Shown: positions 22,701 through 35,550, counted from the stretch's first letter. The stretch is 64,000 nt of DNA from Valencia hispanica (GCA_963556495.2 OY747713.1:26289961-26353960), one strand, 5' to 3'. Numbers and translations: made by a program. The notes: generated by a model from the sequence alone, not told the origin.

Positions 22701-25700
22701 TGATAGTAAAGAATTACAGTAGTCCAGCCATGAGGTAACAAATGCATGGACTAGTTTCTCAGGATCAGTCCTGGACAGGATGTTTCTAATTTTAGAAATA
22801 TTCCTGAGGTAAAATAAGGAAATCCTAGAAACCTGTTTAATATGGGATTTAAATGTCAAGTCTTGGTCAAAAATAACAAAGAGATTCTTTATGTTATTAC
22901 TGGGGGCCAATTTAATGCCATCCAGATGAAGTGATTAACTAAGAAGTTTCTTTTTTAGAACTTCTGGTCCAAAGACGGCAACTTCAATCTAGTCAGAGTT
23001 TAAAAGCAGAAAGTTTAGAGTCATCCATGTTTTTATGTCTTCCAGACATGCCTGTAATCTACCTAACTGACTAGATTAATCAGGATTTATAGATAAATAT
23101 AGTTGTGTATCATCCGCATAGCTGTGGAAATGTATCCCATGCTGTCTAATGATTTTACCAATTGGAAGCATATATATAGTAAAAAGAATTGGTCCAAGCA
23201 CAGAACCCTGTGGTACTCCACAAGTATAGTCCTTGAGTATGAAGAAGATGTATCATTTACATGAATAAACTATATCTGTCAGACAAATATGATTTAAACC
23301 AGCCTAGTGCTGTTCCTTTGATCCCTTCAACATGTTCAAGCCCTTTTAAGAGAATATTGTGATCGACTGTGTCAAAAGCAGCACTGAGATCTAACAAGAC
23401 CAGAACAATCACTTTTAAAGAGGAACTTTTCTGATTTGAATACCTCAGAGTTGTTATTATATCCTCTGCTGTGTAATTTTAGCTATTTATGACTCATGAT
23501 ATATTTGTCTTTCACCAGACCACAGGTGCCTTTCGAGGATCTTCTCCAACCATCTGTTCCTCCTGATGCTCTCGACCTGCTGAAGGGTTTGTTAGTGTTT
23601 AACCCTGACAAGCGGCTTACTGCAGAGCAAGCCCTTCGGCACCCATATGTAGCCAGGTATTAAGACTTACGGTGCAACCACAATAATTATTAATGAGAAA
23701 TCCTTTTCATTTTTTGGTTGCTTACTTTGATCATTTGTTATTTCTATTAGGAATGTATATTTTCAAGAATCTGGTGATACGATATGTATCACAATACAGG
23801 GGGACGATACAATATATTGAAATATATTACGATACTATGAGTAAGATTATATATTGTGATTTTTAAAACTGAATTTATCTGTAAAAAAACTTACGGCATT
23901 CTAAACACTCCAACCTGTTTCATAGTTTAACACATCCAGTTTTATTACTAGATCTAGTTGATCCACTGAAACGAAGAAGGTAAAAGCAGCCACAAACTAG
24001 CGGTCATTCTTTTAATTTTACTACAAAAATTACTGTCATCATTAATGGTTCCATTCAAACTCTGAAAAATAAAAATTGATACATTGCTTTTGAATGTCGA
24101 TACAATATCGTGACAGAAAATATCGCGACATATTGGAATATCAATACTTTTTCACATCCCTAGTTTCTAATTACATTTAGCTCTGTGCTCTGCTGCTAAT
24201 TTGTAAATGATAGATTATAGATGTTTCCTTGCATTTAAGTGCCTAATAATAAAGATCGTGTTTTTCTGAAATCTGTCAGTGTGAGACTGTCAGTTTAGTT
24301 TAGTTTATTTTGGTCATAAGATTTAATTAAGTTTTAAGGAGCTTTGAAACCATGTTGCTTAATATGCTACGACAATAAAATACGTATATATAATAAGGAT
24401 TTTACACATCTTTGTCAGGGGTGACAATACATGTAGATAGAAGTGTCATGAATAAGTGTTGTAATATGTTCAGTCAGCCAGATGGAGTCTCACTGCAGTA
24501 GATACCCACATTTGACACAAATGACAGTGCCTAAAAAACTATATATAATACCAAAGAACTAGTTAAAACCATGGTGATGACAAATGGTTAACAGAGAAGC
24601 GTAAAAAATAGTGCATTTATCAGAAATTATATTTTTGTTGGAGTAGTCAATGATAACATCACAACTGCATAATTTCCAAATAATGGAAATGATTAAAATA
24701 ATGGCTACTACTGAGTTTTTTTCCGCCCCTGAGGTTCCATAACCCAGCCAAGGAGCCAGCTCTCAGCTATGATGTAGTCCTGGCAGTGGACGATGATGTG
24801 CAATTATCTGTGGTTCAGTACCGCAACAGACTGTACGAGGTGATTAAAATATTCCTGCAATAAAAACCCTATCTCATATGTCATATAATATTGTTAACAT
24901 TTCTTTGATCATAGTTATTAAAGTGGTTCAATCTTCCAAATCCTTTTAGATGATGCTGGAAAGGAGAACGTGTCAAGGGTTGCTGAGGCTACCAAACAAC
25001 AGAGACTGTGTAGAAGGCCAAGAAAAAACCAGCCCAATGAGGTGTGATAAAGAAGATAACGGTCCTGTAGCTGCAACATCCAACAACAATGAGAAGAAAA
25101 GGTATAATGAGGAGACAGGCGAGACAAACCAGGAGCCCTCACATACAGAGGTCAAACGAACTGAGTCTATCAATGCATCCACCTCATCTGCAATGGAGAA
25201 GACGAGCCCACTCGCTGGACATGGCTTAGGAAAACCTACATATAACCCCATTACTCATGCTCCAAGTATGAGAACCTATTCCTTTGTTGGAATATTTTCA
25301 TTCTTTGCAGTGTTTCTGAGCAAAAAATTTTTCTAACATGGTTTACTGTTTTCAAAAAATTACTTGTTTCTTTTTTACAAATTTTTCTTTTAACATGGTG
25401 TCTGCATTTATATATCTCTTCAACATTGAGTATACAACAACATTGTCTCAGATAGAAAACTGAAGCTTATCTTTGCTGCTCTCAGATGGTTTTAATCGGG
25501 CCCCTCACTGTTCAGTAACCAGCAGGAACCCGGCAGGACAAACCAGAAATGGGAATGCAATTACACCACCAGCAGAGGGCAACGGCTCTAATGTAGTAAG
25601 CAGCATACTTTAATCCCACCACATTTAGTTTAACTCCATTTTTTGTGTTTCACTTTTGATTTGTTTTCATTCTTTTGGGGGGCGGGTCGATAATGCTTTT

Positions 25701-28548
25701 AGATTGGTTAAATGTGAGCACTCAACCTTCACCTTCTTTTTACTAGTCCATGGATCAGATTCTCCAGCGGGGTCGCTCAGCCACTGTGGTTCACAACCGC
25801 TCCTTCTCTATGGGCCTAAATCAAACCCAGAACAACCCTTTAGTCCGCAAAGATGAGACATCTTTAGCTGCTGGGCTGCATATCTCTTCAGCTCAACTGG
25901 TAAGTTTATGATCCTGTTATGATTTCCATCCATCTATTGTCTATACCTGCTTCATCTAGTGCAAAGTTGTGGAAACATTATGATGCTATATATGTAAATA
26001 TAATGACACTGCCTTACAAAAATATGCATATCTTTTAAACTTATTTAGCTAAGAACCTCAAACTTCAGTGGACTGTATTGGGATTTTATGTTATGTAGAA
26101 CAAAAAAGTAGTACATAATTGTGAACTGAAAGAAAAAGGATACATTGTTTTAATAATTTGTTTTACAAATAAAACCCTTACTCCTAAATAAAATACAATG
26201 CAACCAATTACTTTTAGTGCCAATTCAGTTAATATATTTATCGCGCCAATTCAAAACGAATGTTGACGTCCACAACAAATGTTGTCATGGCACTTTACAA
26301 TACAGACAGATCCAGCTGATATAGATAAATAAATGATCAATTCAATTTGATCATATAGATAGATTCAAAGTCAGTTATATACATTCCAATTCAGTTCTGG
26401 TGTTAAAACACATCAGAGAAGCAGCAAAGCTGTAGGTGGTAAATCTAGTGGAACTGCAAATACCCACAACTCAAGTGGGAGAATCTTTTGACATGCAACA
26501 AACACTGTTGGCCTACTTTATTAATATTCCAAAAATGGGTGCGCCGCAAATAAATCTGTGTGAAAGGCAAGTTCCTGATTTGTAGGTGATCTACTAAGAT
26601 TGTGAGCGCAAATAATAACAGGCGTAAAAAGCAGTATTCAAATGAGGACTTTGCGTCCGCTGGTGTGTGTGCCAGATATTAAATTAATGATAAAATGTAC
26701 TAATGCAAACTTCCTGCAAAAATCTGCTGTCTACAGAGCATCTCAGGAATGGAATAAATTATCTACAAATATTAGAGAACTAAAGGGCATGTATTCTTTT
26801 AAAAAAAGTATTAAAATCTAATTTTAGCTTTGGATCTACATGAATGTTTTAGTTATTTTATTGAAGGTTGGAAATTTACATGTTAATTACATCTGGCTTT
26901 TGTATTTAATCTGAATTGTATGAATTTTGTTTGTGGAATTTCATATATGTAATTTTCATTGTGGTATTGTACATGATTATTACATTTTATTAATTGGACC
27001 CCAGGAAGATTAGTAACCACTCTGGTGGAAACTAATGGGGTTTGAAATAAATAAACAAATAAACAGCAGCTGCAGACACATTTAGGGAGCAGTAAGTTAT
27101 GATGCGTTTTTGGAAAAAAAGGGGAAAAAATCAACATAACTGTCAGGTCTATAGCCTGATTAGGCCTGAACCTAATACTGTTAATTACTATTAGGTTAGA
27201 ATGTGTGTGAATGATATTTTTCGTTTGTCAGTAATAAACTTTTGTTGAATCGTTGTGGTGCAAATTTAAGACATGCCTTTCAAAAGTAGTAAAAATAGGC
27301 GCATAAACAGCCGGCACAAACAGTTTCATGTTTGATAAATCTTTCTCCGTGTGGAATGCATATTTATTTGTATATTCTCCTTGCAATATTTTGAACCTTC
27401 TGACAGAAATGCCCACATTGCATATTCATCAAGTGCAGGAGCACTCAATGGATTGCGAGCATCTTGCTGCAGGTTTAACAGGCGCAGTTCTCCCTGCGCC
27501 TGCTTAGTGAATCACCTGCTGCATGATTTTAACAAGCTCAAAGCTTTGATCAATCAGGCACTATGTGTGGTTAGAAACAAACACCCTTAACACACCATTA
27601 TCACTGTGAAACATGGACGTGGCAGCATCATGATATGTGCTTTTCTTCTTTAGAGTCAAGGAAACTAATCAGAGATAATGGGAAGTGGGATAGAGCTAAA
27701 CACAGGGCAATCCTGGAAGAAAACCTGTTTACAGGCTGCCAAAAACAAAAGACTGTCTGGAGCAGAGGTTCACCTTCCAGCAGGAAAACAGCCAGAGCTA
27801 CAATGGAATGGTTTAGATCAAACCATATCTATGTGTTAGAATGGCCCAGTCAAAGTCGAGACCTAAATCCAATTGAGAACTTGTAGCAAGGCAAGGAAAG
27901 TAATGTTCTGGTCCATGTAATCTGACTGAGGTTGATCTGATTTAAAAAGAATAATTTGAAAATATGTAATTTTGTAGATGTCCAAAGCTGATAGAAGGAT
28001 ATCCCAAAAGATTTACAGCTGTAATTGCAGCAAAACGTGTGTCTACAAAGTATTGGCTTGGGGGCTGAGTATAAAAAAAGTTCCTTTTTTATTTAGGAGG
28101 AAAAAATAAAACCATATCACCCTCCTTCCACTTCAAGATGATGCTCTAATTTGTGTTGGCCTATCACATGCAATCCAGATAAAATCAAGATTGGGGTTGT
28201 AGTCTGATGTAAGGGAAGAAAGTGTAAAGGGAAATTAAAAACTTTTGCAAAGTAATGTATTTGACTAGGATGTGTTGATTTCTTATTTGAAGTAATTTTT
28301 TTTTTCTAAAACCTAATAATAATAACCTTTGATTTCCATTTTTGTATATGCAGAACCAGCGCTCCGGCTCTGTGACTCGTGAAGCCCGTCCACCACCGCG
28401 GTTCAGCAAGAAAGTGTTTCAGAACAACTGCAATGTGGCTGCTGCTGGTGACCCACGGGCAAAATTAGGCAGCTATACCCAAGCCTACGGCACCATCAAC
28501 AAGACCGAGCTAGATAATCTGATTCGAAGCCGCTCTCATAAACAATAG
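13796..28548 (+). CDS. mapk15: MAPK15 (ERK7/ERK8), atypical MAP kinase
   Basis: Fourteen coding exons join in phase: 13796-13885, 16418-16516, 16866-16895 (30 nt), 17401-17491, 17991-18121, 18284-18447, 19860-19999, 20079-20136, 23519-23656, 24734-24839, 24950-25265, 25486-25595, 25747-25899 and 28354-28548; 606 aa (human 544). Kinase domain about 20-320: [11 protein letters not shown] glycine loop, VAVKK (K50), HRDEKPSN (143-150), CDFG (162-165), TEY activation site (183-185) and [13 protein letters not shown]. The long tail is Ser/Thr-rich and ends with a conserved [11 protein letters not shown] block resembling human LGGYSQAYGTV. MAPK15 autophosphorylates TEY and acts in ciliogenesis, autophagy and genome maintenance. 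Unusual: Glu where most MAP kinases have Leu and human MAPK15 has Gln in HRDxKP. Introns are packed with mobile elements. AATAAA is at 28831. Confidence 0.96.
14744..14872. repeat. (ATTAT)n pentanucleotide microsatellite
   Basis: About 25 uninterrupted ATTAT units in MAPK15 intron 2. The apparent YYIIL-repeat ORFs over it are artefacts. Confidence 0.97.
14980..15765 (-). mobile_element. Antisense Tc1-like transposon in MAPK15 intron 2
   Basis: Reads as the reverse of a Tc1 transposase region (ctgcaattacagcttcaaga, ccattcttctttgctgaata, tgctgccaccaccatgtctc) and ends with the family's terminal block (cttccacttcacaattacga). Many stops and gaps; inactive. Confidence 0.8.
17775..17910. repeat. 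Dispersed repeat resembling an antisense LINE 3' end
   Basis: The text aagcgcctttcaagacatcc and aaggacactta resembles a motif widespread in fish genomes. Its class cannot be fixed from this copy. Confidence 0.35.
18640..19305 (+). mobile_element. Sense Tc1-like transposon in MAPK15 intron 7
   Basis: A left-end-like block (gcagaagtattctctcccat) is followed by a degraded sense transposase tail (ggagaatttgtggcaagact, the region after the third catalytic Glu) and a right-end block (ttttacaaggcactttaat). The central region is deleted. Confidence 0.7.
20160..20720 (-). mobile_element. Antisense Tc1-like transposon in MAPK15 intron 9
   Basis: Same broad family as the intron 7 copy but reversed: gctttgcaaaagtattcaca at the left, aagtgaacctccgccccagt inside (antisense transposase), and the other end near cacataaaatcccaataaaa. 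Inactive. Confidence 0.75.
20862..23470 (-). mobile_element. L2-clade LINE fragment, antisense, interrupted by another LINE
   Basis: Read on the minus strand, 23420-23100 encodes reverse transcriptase motifs [26 protein letters not shown] and [11 protein letters not shown] (broken by stops). Positions 22910-22282 encode the C-terminal part ([46 protein letters not shown]). The 3' UTR (20862-21447) holds the fish-common block tttatttatatagcaccaat. A second L2 splits the element at 21448-22264. It lies in MAPK15 intron 9. Confidence 0.85.
21448..22264 (+). mobile_element. L2-clade LINE 3' fragment, sense, nested in the antisense L2
   Basis: The plus strand encodes a 5'-truncated C-terminus ([52 protein letters not shown]), a 3' UTR and a short (ATTG)n-like tail ending about 22264. 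Flanking sequence on both sides belongs to the antisense L2. Confidence 0.82.
23749..24163. mobile_element. hAT-like MITE with inverted ends
   Basis: The left end AGGAATGTATA and the reverse complement of the right end (TAGGGATGTGA) form a short imperfect inverted repeat. Flanks TTTCTATT and TTTCTAAT look like an 8-bp duplication with one change. The interior is rich in GATACGATA/TATCGCGA motifs typical of fish hAT MITEs. It is in MAPK15 intron 10. Confidence 0.5.
26010..26215 (-). mobile_element. Tc1-like end fragment in MAPK15 intron 14
   Basis: Resembles the terminal block of the local Tc1 family (ttgggattttatgttatgta, gtacataattgtgaactgaa). Confidence 0.5.
26225..26310 (-). mobile_element. 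L2 3'-end fragment
   Basis: Contains ccaattcagttaatatattt, cgcgccaattcaaaacgaat and ggcactttaca, the same 3' block seen at 20862-20940. Confidence 0.5.
26660..27060 (+). mobile_element. LINE 3' fragment, clade uncertain
   Basis: One frame reads [20 protein letters not shown] followed by [20 protein letters not shown] and a stop, like the end of many LINE ORF2 proteins. A UTR follows with ccaggaagattagtaaccac and a tail of AAATAA units. I cannot assign the clade. Confidence 0.6.
27595..28265 (+). mobile_element. Sense Tc1-like transposon fragment in MAPK15 intron 14
   Basis: Contains gtgaaacatggacgtggcag and a frame with [20 protein letters not shown] then LNPIENL and an immediate stop, the third-Glu region of Tc1 transposases. 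Degenerate and shortened. Confidence 0.75.
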
Positions 28549-31500
28549 CTTATATAATTTCAGAGGTTACGTAGAAGGAGGAAGATATTTGGACATACAA
28601 CAAAGGTTCCTTTGATCATCTTGTTATGAAAGGATGACATTTAGGTGGAAAACAGGAGCGGTATTGAGAGGCAATGAATTACTGCATCAGTTCTGGTCTT
28701 GATTTATCAAAAGTCTATGATGATGGGCTTTTCTGCATTTATCATATTAGATGGACTTTTTGAATGTTAGTATGTAAACTTTTTGAAAGATTAATACAAC
28801 TTTTTTCCTGGCCAGACGAAAATGCTAAGCAATAAAAATAAGCAAATGCTTTGAAACCTCAAATTCTTAAGATAAAGAAGCCCCTTGTATTCTCTGGATG
28901 AGAAACAGATAATTTGTTTATTGCATATAAATTGTGGAAGTAAGTGAAATATAGACCTCTGTATTCCAACACATCTGTGGCAATGTCTCCTTCTCTGTGT
29001 GTTGAGAGATCCTCCACCCAAGTTGAATCCTCCTAAATACATTAGTAAGAGTCATAAATAATGATTTAGGAGGAGTCAACTGTACTTTTTATTTTATGTA
29101 GGTGTTACTGAAAATGTTATTAAGCCAAGAGCTCTCACCTCAATCTAAAAACACACTCAACAGCCTAATGGTTTAACATCATGCTAAAACTTTTGCTGAG
29201 TGGGTCGAAGATGGGCAGATAATTGCTGTAAAATATTCAAATAGATGTTTCAATAAATGGTTGCAATAAGTAATTTATTTTTATGTAAACATACCAGCAA
29301 TAAACCTCCTTGTTCTATATGCAAACATAAAACCATTAAAAACGTGTTTATTACTGTGCATAATCAAAATAACATCCATCCATCTGTTGTTTCTGCTTAT
29401 TTGAGCTGGGGCCATAGAGTTAACAGGTCCAGATGTCTCTCATGCCAATAACACTCTCCAGCTCATTCTGGGGGTCCCATGGCATTCCCAGGCAAAAGGC
29501 CCTCCAGGAAGTTTTTGTTTTAAGTCATTATTTAATCAATATAAAATCGACCCTCCTAAAACCAAGCTTCCATCCACAAGGCAGACCAGAATGGCCAAAT
29601 ATCATTGTCAAAGCTATTTGATGATTATTTTGACCCTAGTTTTTTTAAAGCCACATGGTCTGATTGATGTGCTTTATTAATCTGATTTTCATGCAGTATC
29701 ATCTGCTACATCTTCCAAAAAATGGTCGCCGTGCAGACCTATAATGAGGTGAAACCTACCAATTAGCCCAGGGGTCTCCAATCTATAGCTCCAGAGGTTG
29801 CTCTTAGAAAACAAAATGGGAATTTGTTTTAAAGGGCTCACTCAGCTGGCCCCATTCTACAAAATATGTTTGTTTTTTTCCTTTGTAAAAGTTGGATTAA
29901 TGTTTTTGTTTTTAAATCTGAAAACAGAAATAAATTCTAGTCAAATATTCTTATTTTTCAGGATATACAATTTTGTTTGGTACATATTCACAAAATCCAT
30001 CTTTTTAGTGACTAAATAAATTTGATTTTGTAGCAGCAAGGGCAAAAGTGGCTCTTTGAATGGAAAAGGTTGCTGACCCCTGTGTTACCCTCACCATGCA
30101 TGTCCCTGCAGTAAAGACTATATCATCATTCCAGTCAACACTGGAGGAAGAAGAAAGAAAAACACCTCAAGAAGATGAAAGTTTTCAAAGAAAGCTTAAA
30201 TAGGTTATATGCAGCATCACTGTAATAGAAAATCATATAGGCCAAAAATGAATCACCTTGGCAGATTTAGATTTGAAGGTTATTTTAATTCAACCAAGAA
30301 GTGTGTTTCTCATTGAAAATGGCACAGGAATTTACCAAGCTGCTCAATAATCAATGGAAAAGCCTTTATTAGCATTACTGCAATCAAATGCTACTTATAA
30401 TTGCTGACAAGCTTTTTTTCATGTGTTTGCTCGTATCTTTGACCTTTTACCTCTAGGTCTACCATTATTCCCATCTTTACCTCAATAACCCTTGTCACTT
30501 TTAAAACCTGCTTACAAATAGAATGACATTGCTTGGCATTTAAACCAAATTAAATCGAAACACCTTTTATTGTTTGTCTGTATCGTATTTATATGGTATT
30601 ACTGTATTGTCCCTTTATATGGATTCATTAATTTTTTTATGTCTTTTATTCTTAAATGCCTTATGTTTACAGTACTTTGTTCAGGTACTGTTTTTTTTAT
30701 GTGCTTATAAATAAACTTGTCTTTTGACTTCACAGATTCTCAGATTCAAGCCAGAAATCTGTGTGGGCTAAATATTACTGTTACCTGAAAGTAAACTTGC
30801 ACAAATAAAAAAAATCGTTTGAAATTCAGTCTGCCTGGAAGTTTGACTAGTGTTGGATATATTTGAAACTTCTTAAAATGTTACACTCAGAATATTACAT
30901 TTACTGATTTTATGATAGGGGAATATGCAAACCAGTAATATTAAAAGCATCATACTAGTTAAAGTTCTGAAGATTGCCATCATCACCTCTTCCCTTTTAT
31001 TGGGGTCGTAGAAGTGAAACCCTGGATAAAACACTTGAGGTTGTGTTGGCAACTCAAATCCAACTGACTACTTTAGAAACTGTATAAAAATCTGCGAAGT
31101 CACTCGTCTGCCAGTGCCACAAAGTTAACAAATACCAGCTCTGTTCTCTTGCCCTTTCTGATGTCATCGGCCCAAATACACACAGCAGAACTAGACCTTT
31201 TTCTTTCTTTGTGGCGGTTTTTATAACTTTTATTCTAAAATCCTGTTGCGGAAATCCATACCTCATTAACCACCTGTATTTTTCTCAGTTATTTATTTTG
31301 TCATTGTGTTGTGGAAAAAAAGCCCAACAGTGGAGAGTAACTTTAACAAACAATAACCAAATGATGGGAATTCAGATGTTTCGGTTTACTTTCTGGTTAT
31401 TTAAAAAAAATAAGGATTATTGTGATTAATTTAATATGAGCTTTTTCTCCCACATGCTATGAATGAATGTAAAAACTTTACAACTATGCGTCATATCAGC

Positions 31501-31700
31501 AAGCTTCCGGTTCTGATAATAGACCACGCGACTGAATCAGTACTGTGCATGTCTTTCTAGATCTTTCTGTTGCAGCGCTTTATTTGTGCAGTTTTATTTA
31601 TTTTTTGTCTCGCTCTTTCCTCTAACTAACCAGGTGACGTTTTTACCAAACGCTTCGTCGTCATGTCAATGGATGTCTCAAAGTTTCATAATTTTCTATG
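28549..31700. other. MAPK15 3' UTR and MAPK15-GRINA spacer
   Basis: A MAPK15 poly(A) signal AATAAA lies at 28831. Beyond it I see no gene; the only recognisable element is the hAT-like MITE at 29769-30082. Confidence 0.5.
29769..30082. mobile_element. hAT-like MITE (314 bp)
   Basis: Starts CAGGGGTCTCCAA and ends with the reverse complement of CAGGGGTCAGCAACC, the ends of a widespread fish hAT family. Flanking octamers AATTAGCC and TGTTACCC agree at 5 of 8 positions, so any target duplication has decayed. No ORF. Confidence 0.65.
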
Positions 31701-31866
31701 TTATAACCGGAGATTCCGTGTCAACACGTGACCGCTCCGCGTGGTGTCGTCACCGGCCTTAGCCCCACCCCCACTTCTCTGGCTCAGTCGGATTTCAGAA
31801 ATCCAGGAGGAGGGACGGGGATACGGAGTTCCTTTCAGCAGTTGCTCCTAAATAAACACGCTAAAG
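31700..31866 (+). promoter_or_regulatory. GRINA promoter and 5' UTR exon
   Basis: A CpG-rich patch in AT-rich surroundings holds a palindromic E-box CACGTG (31725-31730) and a GC-box-like GCCCCACCCCC, then an exon ending aacacgctaaag/gtgaga at 31866. The splice partner is the acceptor before 39242. Confidence 0.55.
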
Positions 31867-34800
31867 GTGAGATTTTATCGCATTGTATTTATGTTTTTTA
31901 ATTTACTATTTCATTTCACGTCAATAAATGTTAGAAAAAACAACAACCGCGACCCGTGGTTAAAAGACGTTAAGGGTCCATTCTTACTGCCAACGGTCAA
32001 TATGTAAAGCACGTCATTCAGAAAAAAATGGCAAAACTGTTTTTATATATGTATAATACAAACCATGGCCGCGTTCGCCTAAATATGAGCTGGTAGCACA
32101 ACGAAGGGGGTGTGAGCAAGTAACCGTGCTAAGACGTGTTAATGGGAGCGGATTTAAACATGGCGAGCGGTGTTTGTGTTGCTGCAGATTCCCGTCTCTG
32201 TCTGTGACTTTACCGGTTCTCCTGGTCAGTTCAGCGGTAATCTTTGGCAAGATGTGGTCACAGATGGAGGCAGTGTCGCATTGTTTGTGCGCAGTTGAGG
32301 CCTACAACAGATGGATTTACATTCTGCAGCGTGAGCAGTACTCTGCCTATGTTTCTGTTTTGGTTTGCAGTAAGTCCCAGCCTTCAAGCAGATGACATTA
32401 GGTGTGTTTTGTGGTCTTCCTCGTGTAATAGGCCTGATTTCGTTGCACATACATGTTGTATTTTGAAGTTTTCTTCTTAGATCATTTGTATTTTGGTAAA
32501 ATCTAATGTTTTATTCGATATTATTGCTATATTCAGTTTTGTGGATCTTGGTTAGCAGTCCTGCTGATTGAGTTTTAAATTGGGTCATACATTTTTGTAT
32601 TTTTTTTAAATACTGAAGGCAATATTTAGGTAATTATAACTGGTAAGCAATTTGATAGTAATTCATCCCTTTAGGATTACTTTTAAACGACAAGAGTAAC
32701 ATAGACCGGCAATTAGCTTTTTATTTTAATGTTTTGATTGCTGGTTAATGTGCTCCTTGGTTGTTGAATGTCTGAAACAAATGATTAATTTCTCTGGGGA
32801 AATTATTCCTGTTCCATGAAAGGCTTGGTCGCAGAGGCATCAAATCTCTAAATTTACAAATTTTAAAATCGAAACTAAGCCACAAGGGTGGGATAAAAGA
32901 CATTGTGAGTTTATAGATATCTCTTTATTTTCAAGATGAATTCCTCAAACATGAATGTCTGAAGATTAATCAAACTGCACGGGTTTTATCTTCAAGTCAT
33001 ATATCTTTGTTTGGAAGATTGTAGATCTGCCTCCTCTCACTGTTTAAGGTTAAAGCCATTTTCATGTCACTTATCCAGTTTAGCTGTAAAAGGCTTCGCA
33101 GTCGTAATTACTAACATAGTGAAATCTATGACAGTTGTCCTAATGTGAAATCACCACCAGTCCCACGCTTGATTATAGCACTATTAAAAACTTTGTTTTC
33201 TTGGTACATCAAACACAGCACAGCAGACACAAACAGAAAAAAGCGAAAGTAAAGTAGTACCGAGCTTTTATTGGTCCTTAAGGTTTTTTTCTGTTGAATA
33301 ATTCACACTTGTAAATTGTGCAAATCTAAAAATATTCCATTATTTTTTATATACGGGTTAATTTATTGTTTTTGTTTTATTTACACTTACAAAACCAAGA
33401 TATTATTGCCAGACGTGATACGTTTCCACAAAATATTCATGACACAGAATTTTCTTAACGTTACATTAGTAATTAAGTTAGTTGTCTTTCATGAAACACA
33501 CACCCATGATTATTTCACACACAGCTCAAAGTGTACGTCCCCTGCAACAAACGCCGATTCGTCTAGTCTCTTCAAATATCCTATAGATAATAATTAGTGT
33601 TGTAAACGCTTGATTTTGTTGGTGTTCTCTAGTGACTGTATTTCCTGTTTTGGTCAGGCTACTTATGTTAAGTAAAACTAACCTAATTAGGTCAAGGTTG
33701 GTTATCAGACCATGTGAGGTTCTCAGTTCTGACATTTTTCGTTCTTAAACTGATTCTTGTCATTGAAAAAAAAGTTTAAAATGTATCTTAAATATTTAAG
33801 TGAGTTTTATTTTCTGATATTATCATATTGATGTTGTTAAATCAGCTGTGTTGACAGCTTGTTGCCATAGAGATCTAAACCTATTAAAATGCAGCCATCT
33901 CATGCAACATTAGGTGTTTCCAGGATATAATCTTGGCATGGTCACAGGGACTGCTGACAAAGCCTGGCACGATAGCAGTATCTTCCATCCCTGCATTGGC
34001 TTATATTGGAAGCACAGCCGTGGAGGCGGTTCTCTTCTCTGTGGTTCAGCTGATAATTTAGAGATTATTCAGGAGAAATCATAATTATACACTGAGTTGC
34101 TGTGGTAGTTCTTTAATTTCTGCATCATAAAACAACAAACATGTGCTCCCCCCCTCAGATGTTACCAAACTGAGTCTACAGAGTGAGTCAGCTATCATGT
34201 GACAATGAAACAGCATTTCACTTTTTGTTTTATCAATAACTCCAGTTCTAGTGGCTATTTTTTCTGTTTTAGTCCAACTAACATGTGTGCTAGCTCCTAA
34301 ATTGACCCGACAACTTAGTATGAACTGGTTTGGTCTCAGCGTTTCATGCTAGTCCCCAGCATGAGATGGTGTTTTTTAATTGTTAATTGTTTTTTAGCCC
34401 ACTGAATGCCTCCCTTTAACCTAAATCATTTAGCGGTGGCCTGAGATAGTGGATTTTGCTTTCACCCGCAGCATTGCAGGGTGTAGGAAGATTAATAATC
34501 TCACAAAACTCTATTAAAGCAATTTAAACCTCCACTTAAAGTGGCTCCTAACAATATCTGCTGTATTCTCAGTGATAAAAGTGAAACTGTAGGTAGAGTG
34601 CAATTTCGTCTCTGTTGGTGAGACCCTTAACTGAATCAACTTGGCTTCAGGTTGGTTCATATTTTAACACTTTTCATTCATGTATTAAATGTTTTGTTTA
34701 TGTTACACCAGGTGCTTTTATGACAGCTGGACGTATGCATCATGTAAAAAAGCAGGTGTTGTTTTCAAAAAATCAGAGGAGAGCGCTGTTTGTACTGAGG

Positions 34801-35541
34801 TTGGAATCATACTGAAGTCATTGTGTTATTGGTGTCCTTTTCTCTGAGCTATGCGTCGCGTCTATTGGGATTATGCAGGGTAATCTGTGAAACGCATGGA
34901 AAACACCCCAGGGCAAGTTATTTTTAAAAGAACCGTGTAAAACCACCCTTGTAAAGTTGAGGAAACCTTTGTTGAAATGTGTTTTCAAAAGCACAATATT
35001 TGCTGATTGTTTCTGTGAAAGAGGGTTTAAATAAGTCATTTTCAAAGAGAAAACCAAAACGTCTCACTGTAACAATAAAATGTTTTACTTTATTTTACAA
35101 AATTCCAAATATTCCCTTGACACTGATTGCCACTGTCTTTTTTCTGGTAATAAAATGCGTTTCTTTATCTCCAAACAATCAAAATGACAACATTTCAGTC
35201 AAGATCTTTTTTCTTTGTTTATCGGTTAAAGCAACATTCTCATTCTTCTTTGAAAAAGCCCAATTTGACTAAGTAGCTGCTGTATTTATATGTAGTGGGG
35301 GGGGAATTACATATAGGTGCCTTTTTAGGTTACTTAGGAAGAAAGTTGGTTGTATTTTATTTTTTGCATCGTGGAATATCAGAGTAAAAGGACTGAATGC
35401 ATATGCATGCAAGATTTGTCACATTTTTGTATGTTTTATTAAAAGCATGTTTCCTTTTCCTTCAAATGATCAACTATCTTCTACCTTCTGTTGGATTATC
35501 ACATCAAGTCTGAGTGAAAAACATTGCAATTTGTGGTTGGC
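31867..35541. other. GRINA intron 1, left part
   Basis: AT-rich intron with no gene or clear element seen. Short ORFs here have no recognisable similarity. Confidence 0.5.
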
Positions 35542-35550
35542 AAAATATCG

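Noticed and set aside
31720..31760. Possible ER-stress elements in the GRINA promoter
   Set aside because: CCACG and CGTCA pieces occur but not with the spacing of a real ERSE or UPRE; only the CACGTG E-box is clear.
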